Shown here: positions 10,781 through 18,266 of the stretch, in pieces | Layout: each line of letters begins with the position of its first letter | Position numbering within the stretch: the stretch's first letter is position 1 | Origin: Chara braunii | Taxonomy: Eukaryota > Streptophyta > Charophyceae > Charales > Characeae | Assembly: GCA_003427395.1 (NCBI GenBank) | Contig: BFEA01000027.1 | Location: 1,183,711-1,233,713, forward strand | DNA: 50,003 bases | Reading direction: 5' to 3' | Notes under the pieces: generated by a model | Told to the model about the DNA's origin: nothing | Databases searched by the model: none | What the model saw: only the letters and a program-made list of their open reading frames with translations | Translations under genes and position numbers: made by a program

Positions 10781-12049
10781 CCCCCCGACGGCCGTTACGT
10801 CCCCCAAATTAAGCAGAATGGGGGGTACATATGTACCCAGCTCTCCCTTTCCCGCTCTTTCGCCTCCGCTCTGGTGCGCTCCACGTGCGCCCATCGCGCC
10901 TGGACATAATGGCGGGATGCTCTCGGACTGCCAAAATCGACCCGTAGCTTGGTCGCTTCCCATGGACAAATTTTCAATTTTGTAAGTTAAAGGATACATA
11001 ACATAACAACTTCCCAATCTCGAGTGCGTCGACAAATCATTTCATCGAATCTGGACTGCCCTAAACTCTCTGGTGCATCAAAAATAAATAAATAAATAAA
11101 TAAAAATTAAAAAAAAATCAAATTAAATCTGGAGCCATTCACCGTATGAGCATCCGACCTGGATTTTATTTCTTTTCATAGCGACGTCTTTAGAAGGAGT
11201 GGGGAGTGCCGTCGGAAAAACAGAGAGACTCCTGAAATTGAAATTTTGGCGGGAGACTCGTGGCATAGGGGATCCTGTACTTCTCAGATCAAGACTGCAG
11301 GCATTCGATTGGTATATAGAAATAGTATATATTACAGGATACGATGTTATGCATATGTATTCATGTATTTAATAATAACTGGTATACCTCATCATATTAC
11401 TACCAGTAGTACTTGCGGCGCTCGTAATAGCGCGCTCACCCCTCGAGCCCTCAAGCACTTAGAGTGGTGATGTCTTGCGTAATTTGTCCAACCGTTGGCG
11501 GCGGCGCAGCATTGAAATGTCTGAAATGGGGTAGTGAAGGGTGTTTAATTTGCAGTCGCTCGACGGAGGTGGTGCGCGCGTAATCACTCGTCAGCAATAC
11601 AAAAAAAAGATACCCGTAATAACTACACACATAAATAATAATCAGTTATTCGACGGCGTGATGGGCGCGCATAAATAAATAATCAGTTATTCTACGGTGT
11701 GATGGACGCGCATAAATAAATAATCAGTTATTCTACGGTGTGGTGGGCGCGAACAAATAAATAATCAGTTATTCTACGGTGTGATGGGCGCGTGCCGCGG
11801 TTATAAACAGGAAGACAAGAGAGGGAGCAACAGGATCAAAGAAGCTCGAGCCGGCAGTAAACAAGAACTACCGTAGGTAGAATTTCAAGTGAAGAGACAA
11901 CCAGAATATGGAATATATGGAATATTCCAAAAGAAGAGATGGTAAAAAGCGCGGCGAGGATCTTGGGAAAAAGGAAGAAGAGGGTTGGCGGGAAGAAGAT
12001 CATGCTACCATTACTATTTCGGGGAATTTCCAGACGACTGAGGGCAGGA
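10781..12049. other. Intergenic stretch without recognisable genes
   Basis: AT-rich in part, with an ATAA array near 11085-11105 and a 41-bp tandem repeat at 11630-11793. No frame longer than about 80 codons resembles a protein I know. Confidence 0.6.
11630..11793. repeat. 41-bp tandem repeat, four copies
   Basis: The unit contains CATAAATAAATAATCAGTTA, then TTCTACGGTGTGATGGGCGCG. The first copy reads TTCGACGGCG and the third has TGGTGGGCGCG. Each unit joins an AT-rich half to a GC-rich half. Confidence 0.9.
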
Positions 12050-12162
12050 AATCGCCACACCAGTCGGAAAATGTGCAAAATGAGAATTAACTTCCCGCTA
12101 GAATATGCCCAGATGCACCCGCCACATTTTCGTCATTTTCGCAATTCGAGAGTGGTGTGACG
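12050..12162 (+). repeat. Inverted repeat, left arm (113 bp)
   Basis: Aligns by eye with the reverse complement of 13083-13194 over about 113 bp with scattered mismatches. The shared core includes AATGTGCAAAATGAGAAT and AACTTCCCGCTAGAA. The arms are about 0.9 kb apart and enclose a gap-containing simple-sequence block. Confidence 0.75.
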
Positions 12163-12350
12163 AGGCTCTGATTCAAGCAAGGAGTACACCAGCGGGCGGC
12201 CGGGCGGGCAGACGGCGAGTGACTGATCCACTTCTGCAGCTTGAAACCCGCCCCGCTCCCCAGCTCGCGCACGCCTGCACAATGCCTTATCGACTCGTAA
12301 ACACGTTTCCGCACCCTTGCTTTCCCAGTCTGTCGTCAGTTGCCGGCTAC

Positions 12351-12354
<4 letters not shown>

Positions 12355-12409
<55 letters not shown>

Positions 12410-12423
12410 GGTTGCCGGCTGCT

Positions 12424-12483
<60 letters not shown>

Positions 12484-12511
12484 ACNNNNNNNNNNNNNNN
12501 NNNNNNCCCCC

Positions 12512-12584
<73 letters not shown>

Positions 12585-12596
12585 CACACACACACA
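12355..12596. repeat. CT / C / CT / CA compound simple sequence with an internal gap
   Basis: CT repeats (12355-12405), a C-run (12426-12483), a 21-N gap, more C, CT repeats (to about 12554) and CA repeats (to about 12596). CT-C-gap-C-CT is roughly mirror-like, and GTTGCCGGCTNCTACCC appears before and after the first CT block. The true length is unknown. Confidence 0.85.
12486..12506. other. Assembly gap (21 N)
   Basis: A run of N inside a C homopolymer. Its placement suggests the assembler failed in the homopolymer, so the gap size may be arbitrary. Confidence 1.
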
Positions 12597-13899
12597 GAGG
12601 CAGGCAAAAAAGCAAAAGACCCCCGGTGACCGGAATTCCGCGATCGAGTGGAGAGAGACGTGAGAGAAAGAGAGAAGGGAGTGAGAGAAAAAAAGGAAAA
12701 AGTCGTCTTTGAGCTCGCCTCAGTTTGGCAAGCTCGGACTTCCAGAGCAGTGAGTCTTGCTGCGCCTCCCCTCTGTCGCTCTGGCGTTCTACCGTCTATG
12801 CGCTTCTTCACTGTTTAGGATAGGGGATTCCAGACCCACTTACGATCCCCATCTTGGCATCCTAAAACACCATAAATATATAATTAAAAAAAAACGAAAA
12901 CACAAACTCCTACTGTGAGGGGATGGGGATGTGACTACGAGTACACACAGAGGAGATCATCCTACTGGTAGTGTGATGAGCATGGAGAGCTCTCCAAACT
13001 CCTTCCCTGTGTAGCGTGTTCCCCCGAGTGGAATTTGAAAGTACCTTCGCAAGAGGGGTACTTGGGCCAACAGAGGGCCTCGACACACCTCTGTCGAAAT
13101 GTGAAAAAGACAAAAATGGGACGGGCGCATCTGGCCATGTTCTAGCGGGAAGTTCATTCTCATTTTGCACATTTGGAGAGTGGTGAGGCGATGCCCAGAG
13201 TCTTGATGCATGGAAATGCCCACACAGATTCGCAAAGATTCGTCGAGGGCTCGGCCGAGACGAGGCCCAGCCATCATCGAGTCGTTGGCGGGAAGCCGCG
13301 AGGGCGCGCTGTTTCGCCCCCTCACTCAATGCACCTCCCCCGGGCCTCCAGCTTCGGGTGAGGTTCTGAGCTGAATTTGCCCGCCATATCAGTTCACATT
13401 CACGCCCCCAGTGTAGGCAAGCAGAGGGATCTCAACGCCGCTATCGGGGCGGTTTTTCTTTTTCTTTTTTTTCTTTTTTTTGGGCGTTTTTTTTTTCGCC
13501 GCTGTGGCAGGCGGGAAGGCGCGAAAAGGCACGAGATGCCACGCGGATACGCCAGGGAGAACGCAGCACACGCGGATCAGCCGGAGCGGATGCCGAGCAG
13601 CCCATGTATTCGCATGCATGGGTTGCGCTCCACTGCAGAGCCACACCCCTCTTGAAAACGTTTTTTTTTTTTTTTTTTTTTTTTTTTTGGTCCCTAAAAA
13701 GTTTAGTACGGAGGGGAGCGCCGAGGCTGGGCGACTGCGCTATTTTGCGCTAATTCTGTCGCTCCGAACCGGCGCTAGAGCGGGCGGGCGGTTGCCCCCT
13801 CTCGCTCGTTCCCTGCCTTGCCGTCATCCCCGCCATCGCTGACGGGCCACGGAGGAACTTCAATACCCGCATATCGCAAGTACCGACAAGGGTCGGCGG
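12597..13899. other. Non-coding, GC-rich stretch
   Basis: Includes the right arm of the inverted repeat and T-runs at about 13453-13496 and 13660-13688. The frame at 12910-13329 (minus) is open but has no recognisable domain and crosses the inverted-repeat arm, so I do not call it. Confidence 0.55.
13083..13194 (-). repeat. Inverted repeat, right arm
   Basis: Reverse-complement partner of 12050-12162; see that entry. Both arms continue outward into a related GAGAGTGGTG motif. Confidence 0.75.
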
Positions 13900-14006
13900 A
13901 CATAGGGTCGGATCCCACTACCCTGGATTATTCATTTTTCACCATCGATCACGAAGATCAACGGCCAGAAATGAACAATAGGAGCTAGTGGGATCTGGTC
14001 CTATGT
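13900..14006. repeat. Long-hairpin (MITE-like) element, copy C
   Basis: Arms ACATAGGGTCGGATCCCACT.. and ..AGTGGGATCTGGTCCTATGT pair over 21 bp with three mismatches. The arm sequence differs from copies A and B, but the loop keeps ATCGATCACGAAGATCAACG, close to the loop of copy B. The overall length (about 107 bp) is the same. Confidence 0.65.
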
Positions 14007-14589
14007 AGTTCCCTACAAGCTACCGGTAGCCCAGTATCCCGCAGTATCCTCCTACCTTCCTAGTCGAACCAACCATGTTGCCATGCAATTTCCGGGTTTC
14101 TTTTTCTTTTCCTTTTTTTTTTCTTTTTGTTTTCTTTTTTCATTTTCTCGTCCAAATCGGGAATAGTAGTCAACCGGATTTTGTTGGACGACAACAGGGA
14201 GTCTGAGTCACCTTCCGTGTACCTTCCGTCTAGCACTGCCGATCAAGGCAGAAGTACTTAGGGGCGAGAGTGGGAGATGAGCAGTATATTGGGTGAGGGA
14301 ACTCAGCGGCGGCTTTAATTCCACTAAAAGGAAGCGGGTGGGGTGGCTACGATCGTAAGGTAAACATGAGAGAGGAGGATGGCTAGAGGGTAACAAGGGA
14401 GGATAGGTACGCCTCGATGGGAGGCGATTGGCTTCTAAGGTTGTAACAGCCTTTGGCTTCTAAGGTTGTAGCAGCCTTCGGAAGGTCTGCGTACTCCTTC
14501 ACAGGAAGGAAGGGGGAGTCGGGAGACGGGGGGCTATGCAGCAATAGGAAGGAAGACCTAGTGAGAGCTTTCGAGGTGGTTGAGGAGGA
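14007..14589. other. Non-coding stretch before an ORF fragment
   Basis: A T-rich tract (14098-14150), then unremarkable DNA. The words GCTTCTAAGGTTGTA and GCAGCCTT are duplicated near 14431-14480. GGAAGACCTAGTGAGAGCTT occurs at 14550 and again at 14889 inside the next ORF, a hint that this segment is an older duplicate of part of that ORF. Confidence 0.5.
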
Positions 14590-15138
14590 GTGGGAACAGG
14601 TATGGAGGTGGAGGGTCAAAACGAAGGAGGGGAGGGGAGGAGGTCGCCCCCCCCCCCACAAACAAACTTCTGGGCTGCAGAGGATAGGACAAGGCATTCG
14701 ATAGGGCAGTGCTATGATGAGGGAGTGATGCAATTAGTGGCCAATTTAGGGGAGGTGGTCATTGACGAAAGAGGAAAGAGATTCAAAGTGAATGAATCCT
14801 TCGACGAGATCAAGGAGAGATGGCTGAAAGAAAGAACAGTCGCTTTTATCTTCCAGGATGAGGCCCGGGACCTAGCAAGGAGCGTGAAGGAAGACCTAGT
14901 GAGAGCTTATGAGGATGGGTGGATGGCTCGGCGCCTGTTTAATCCGGAGGTAAGGAGAGGAAGGATCAAGTTTGAAAGTCCTAACAGTATCTCTTATGTG
15001 GGCAAAGCGGTGGAAGTGGCGGCGTGGCTCCTACAGAAGCCGTCACTCATGCTGAATCTCGGAGGGAAGGAGTCTGCGGTCTTAGTGAAGCCTTGGATGA
15101 CGAAGCTGGAACTGAAGGACTTAAGGTTGTCCAGTTGA
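14590..15138 (+). CDS. Unrecognised ORF fragment, possibly retroelement ORF1
   Basis: Open for 182 codons. The C-terminal 130 residues look like real protein: alternating charge, a phrase SFDEIKERWLKERTVAFIFQ, then RGRIKFESP and a tail with KPWMTKLEL. I do not recognise the family for certain. The layout (basic/acidic region, then a V-x-KPWM phrase) is faintly like the DUF4283-type N-terminus of plant LINE ORF1, which is only a guess. The frame ends where a tRNA-like sequence begins, so the ORF is probably truncated by insertion. The first 40 residues lie in G-rich repeats and may not be coding. Confidence 0.35.
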   Translation: MGTGMEVEGQNEGGEGRRSPPPPQTNFWAAEDRTRHSIGQCYDEGVMQLVANLGEVVIDERGKRFKVNESFDEIKERWLKERTVAFIFQDEARDLARSVKEDLVRAYEDGWMARRLFNPEVRRGRIKFESPNSISYVGKAVEVAAWLLQKPSLMLNLGGKESAVLVKPWMTKLELKDLRLSS

Positions 15139-15215
15139 TGTAGCTCAGTGGTTAGAGCACGGATTGGATATGCGCATTGTGGTATGAGGTTGCGGGTCCA
15201 AAACTCCGCAGCCTT
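15133..15215 (+). mobile_element. tRNA-like SINE head or degenerate tRNA
   Basis: TGTAGCTCAGTGGTTAGAGC gives a good D-arm and A box, and TGCGGGTCCAAAACTCCGCA a good T-arm and B box. The acceptor ends do not pair and the anticodon arm is not clean, so a functional tRNA is unlikely. It sits 35 bp upstream of the 5' LTR of element 1. Confidence 0.5.
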
Positions 15216-16016
15216 GCACATGGACACCGGCAGGTTGTTAGAATGACGCTGTGACGAACCAATTTCTGTTCCGCGCGATCTTCTGCGCGATGACAATGAG
15301 GGGTCCTAAGATGGGAAGGTTGGGCCAATTACAGGAGATCGGTATCGAAGGGAAATTGCATCGCTATCCTCGCTTTTTCGTCTTTTCTCTTTCGTCGCTT
15401 CTTTTCGGATGGCTGGGTTCAGGGCCGGGCAAGTCCCGAGATGGCCGATTGAGTGGCCGTCGCGCCGACAAAAGCACGAATAATAATGTTTGACGCCGCT
15501 TCTTTCTTGTTTTGTTGTCGGGTTTTAGGCGCGGAGGTCGCGCGGGAATTTTGCTTCGTTCTTTTTTATTTTCTTTTTCGAATCTTGACGAGTCCTAGAC
15601 GGCTCTCAGAACTTCGGATTTTCTTTTCGGAATTTGTGCTTCTTTTTGCATTAGCTAGGGATTTGGGAATTTAGGAATTCGGGATTTCTTTTGTCACGCG
15701 TTGTCTTTCTTGCGCGCTTCTTTTTGCGGCTGCAACGGAGCTTTGATTAGTCGGCGCCCTTAATCTCGCAAGTAACTGTAATTTTTGGGCTGGCGCCATT
15801 GTAACTGTATCTTTCTTCTTGAGCTTCGTCTTTCCCGCTCTCTCTTTCCCTTTTGCTGTGCCTAGCTAGGCCCGNGGCCTGCATGCTCGGATCGATGCGT
15901 GGAGAGTGGCTACGTCCCCCACGCCGCGGTCTGGCTATGCAGAACGTAGGCGCTCCCTCTCCTAATCTCCTTTCTAAGTCCTTGCAATTCTGTGTTCTTC
16001 GCGCATGCATGCACAC

Positions 16017-16024
16017 TATAAATT
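16017..16024 (+). promoter_or_regulatory. LTR TATA box (5' LTR, element 1)
   Basis: TATAAATT, followed by CCGGTTGCGCG. The same box and context occur at 26170 in the 3' LTR and at 37568-37575 (minus) in element 3. In element 2 it has decayed to GATAAATT at about 29382. Confidence 0.65.
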
Positions 16025-16353
16025 CCGGTTGCGCGATTAGATAGCTCTCTTAACCAGTTGTTGGAAGCTCGGGGTAGCGCGATCAGTGAGTGTCGGCTCA
16101 CGAGCGAAGTAAGAGGTGAGTTGAAGTGGGAGTCGGGCGACCCGACGAGCTGGTGCCGAATGCGCGGGGTTGACGCGTGGGGCTACGACGGACTGTAGCG
16201 CGCGGGCGAACCTGACGGGTGCAGGAGGACTAAGCGGGGTGACGACTTCGTGGGTTGGTGCGTGACGACAGACTATCCGCATCAGAGAGAGAATACCGTT
16301 TAGGGGCACCTTGGATCGCGTGCGGAAGGCTTCCATTACGCTGCAGTGATAAG

Positions 16354-16911
16354 ATGCCAAGCTCTTGGGACTCGGAGTACTTCGACCCTTGGGTGAGAGA
16401 ATGTATTAGGCAAAGATACCCGGAATTCCCCTACCTAACTGAGAATCGATTGTGACTTAGGGAGTTTCACTGTGCCGTAACCAGCGATCCAAGGTGCCCC
16501 GATTTTCCCACCACGGATATCATGCAATACTTCATATCCCCCGACTTCGTCGTTATCACTACCAATTTCCCTCCCTTCCGTCTCCTCCTTCCATATTACC
16601 ACTCACCGTGGTACCGTGGAATTCCATCGCCCCGTATTGGCCCCGCACGCCTTGCGGAAATTGTCGACGACGCGGCAACCGATGAGCCCCTGAAACTAGG
16701 GGGCCTAACCAAAACACGCGATGACAGACGCCATGTGTCTGCACCCGAAGGTGCAACTCATCGGAATCACAACCGTCCCGGGCGGGCCTCTCCCAGAACC
16801 GTCGCCACCAAAACAGACGGATCGGACGGCCTTGAATACACCGCGCATGTCATCTGCCTTATGCTGCACGACCTCGACTGCCATCAGACCAGAGGTAACT
16901 CGCCCCTTTAG
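16354..16911 (+). pseudogene. LTR-encoded basic protein, decayed copy in the 5' LTR
   Basis: The same ORF as 27170-27652 in the 3' LTR, starting MPSSWDSEYFD. It has a stop (TGA, 16453-16455) after about 33 codons and a one-base deletion after the FPPFRLLL phrase that throws off the PW...C-x2-C end. Since LTRs are identical at insertion, the lesions arose after integration. Confidence 0.7.
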
Positions 16912-17068
16912 ATCTATTGCATCTATGCCCCTAAAACCTTACTACATGAGATCTTAATTCCCACCTGGGACTCCACCCACACTTTTCCCAAAAATCCTTG
17001 GCACACCCCTTTTCGCACTTCCAGACCCACATCCCACTCCGATCAGGAAGTCGCGCCGAGCGAGAGGT

Positions 17069-17081
17069 TGGTATCGGAGCC
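17069..17081 (+). other. Primer binding site, element 1
   Basis: TGGTATCGGAGCC, immediately after the LTR. It matches the plant initiator-Met PBS (TGGTATCAGAGC) except A to G at position 8. The identical 13-mer is present in elements 2 and 3. Confidence 0.8.
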
Positions 17082-17213
17082 CGACACGTGGCAAGGTTCT
17101 AGGATTCGTAGTTGGGCGATCTGGCTAACAGGGGACGACCTCGACCGAGGAACGCACATCGACGCGACCCGGTCGTCACCAGAAGCCGGTCTGCGGCTCG
17201 AAGGGCGGTCAAC

Positions 17214-18266
17214 ATGAACGCTAATCAACAGAACCCCCAACAGAATCCAAATCCACAACAAAATCCTAATCAACCCCCACCACGAGCACGGGCTCCCATG
17301 ACGCCACCCGATCTTTATCTATTCGACCTTGCACATCATCTCGCTGGAGCATGGCTAGCATCGCTCCGGGCGCAGCAGTATGATGACAACGAGGCGCAGG
17401 TAAATATCCCCGCACGCTTGGGAGGAGACGCCCATCACTGGTTTAGCACCTATGTATGGGTCGATCTCCCAACGTTCGAGCGAGATTTCTTGAATCGATT
17501 CGATTACATCCACCCGGAACAGGCTCTTTTTATGATCAAAGAACGAGTTAAAAAACCCCTCAAATCTGTCACCGAGTACCGGAACCGATTCTATAGGATG
17601 TTTGTGAAAACGGAACGAGGCGAGCAGGTAGGTAGAGATTTGTTAATCGATGGACTTCGCAGCCGAACGATGAGGGCGAAACTGCGAAAACAGTTCTCCC
17701 CCATCAACCATATGCTGCAACAGATCATGGCAGCCGCAAAGGAAATGAAACGAAAATTCGCTGCGAGTTTCGAAGAAGGGGAAGACTATCATAGGGAAGG
17801 AGACTCATCCGAGCTAGCAAGAGCTAAAGCTGAGTTGGCTGCACTACATAACAAATTTGAAAACATGGGGTTTGTGTCGGGCCCTGTCACCTATCTGGAA
17901 CAGATTAGTCCCAAACGACCAGCCCCGAGTGTGATTACGAGCGTGCCCGTGTCCGTGATGACAGCACCCCCACCCCCAATCGAAACCCCCTCACGACCGA
18001 ATGAGTCTTCCGCTCTATTAGAACTAACCAAGACATTGGTTACTCTGATTCAGGAAAGCAAAAAAGAACAGCGGGAACACAACGCTCGAATAGAGGCGAT
18101 GATGAGGTCGATGCGACCAATAGCGATGCGTGCCGCTTCGATTCAACACGGATTGGCCCCGGCACCCCCTCCTGCAGGAATCCCTGGCAATCTGAATGTT
18201 TGTTACACGTGTCACCAACCAGGGCATATAGCCCGAGATTGCCCTCATCGACCCCCGCAGCAATGA
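17214..18266 (+). CDS. Gag, element 1
   Basis: 350 aa. A Gln/Asn/Pro-rich start is followed by the retrotransposon capsid-like region (WFSTYVWVDLPTFERDFL, then LKSVTEYRNRFYRMF and GRDLLIDGL), a coiled-coil-prone segment around residues 190-225, a Pro-rich linker and a CCHC knuckle, CYTCHQPGHIARDC, near the C-terminus. Structural protein that packages the genomic RNA. ATG at 17214 is used here. The frame is open 34 codons further upstream, and that part is similar to element 2, where an ATG sits 14 codons earlier, so the ancestral start may have been lost. Stop TGA at 18264-18266; the pol frame continues in the same phase. Confidence 0.85.
   Translation: MNANQQNPQQNPNPQQNPNQPPPRARAPMTPPDLYLFDLAHHLAGAWLASLRAQQYDDNEAQVNIPARLGGDAHHWFSTYVWVDLPTFERDFLNRFDYIHPEQALFMIKERVKKPLKSVTEYRNRFYRMFVKTERGEQVGRDLLIDGLRSRTMRAKLRKQFSPINHMLQQIMAAAKEMKRKFAASFEEGEDYHREGDSSELARAKAELAALHNKFENMGFVSGPVTYLEQISPKRPAPSVITSVPVSVMTAPPPPIETPSRPNESSALLELTKTLVTLIQESKKEQREHNARIEAMMRSMRPIAMRAASIQHGLAPAPPPAGIPGNLNVCYTCHQPGHIARDCPHRPPQQ

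Larger units (their letters stand above)
15250..17068 (+). repeat. 5' LTR of element 1
   Basis: Starts TGTGACGAACC and ends just before the PBS. A TATAAATT box at 16017-16024 is followed by about 1 kb of leader, which contains the decayed copy of the LTR-encoded ORF. Compared with the 3' LTR it lacks the segment equivalent to about 26435-27125, replaced by about 24 bp. A CG-rich U5-like block has the phrase GTGACGACTTCGTGGGTTGG. An N at 15875 marks an unresolved base. Confidence 0.9.

Noticed and set aside
10107-10985. A 292-codon plus-strand frame opposite the putative membrane protein exon
   Set aside because: It begins in an AC microsatellite, has no hydrophobic or domain pattern, and looks like the shadow of the minus-strand frame in GC-rich DNA.
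12336-12712. Poly-Pro/Leu/Ser frames around the first gap
   Set aside because: Translation of C, CT and CA repeats and N; no biological signal.
12910-13329. A 139-codon minus-strand ORF
   Set aside because: It crosses an arm of the inverted repeat, and its similarity to the other arm is explained by that repeat; no domain seen.
13900-14006. Hammerhead or other self-cleaving ribozyme (retrozyme-like)
   Set aside because: The hairpin lacks the CTGANGA and GAAA core elements in the needed arrangement.
15133-15215. A functional tRNA gene
   Set aside because: D- and T-arms fold, but the acceptor stem does not.
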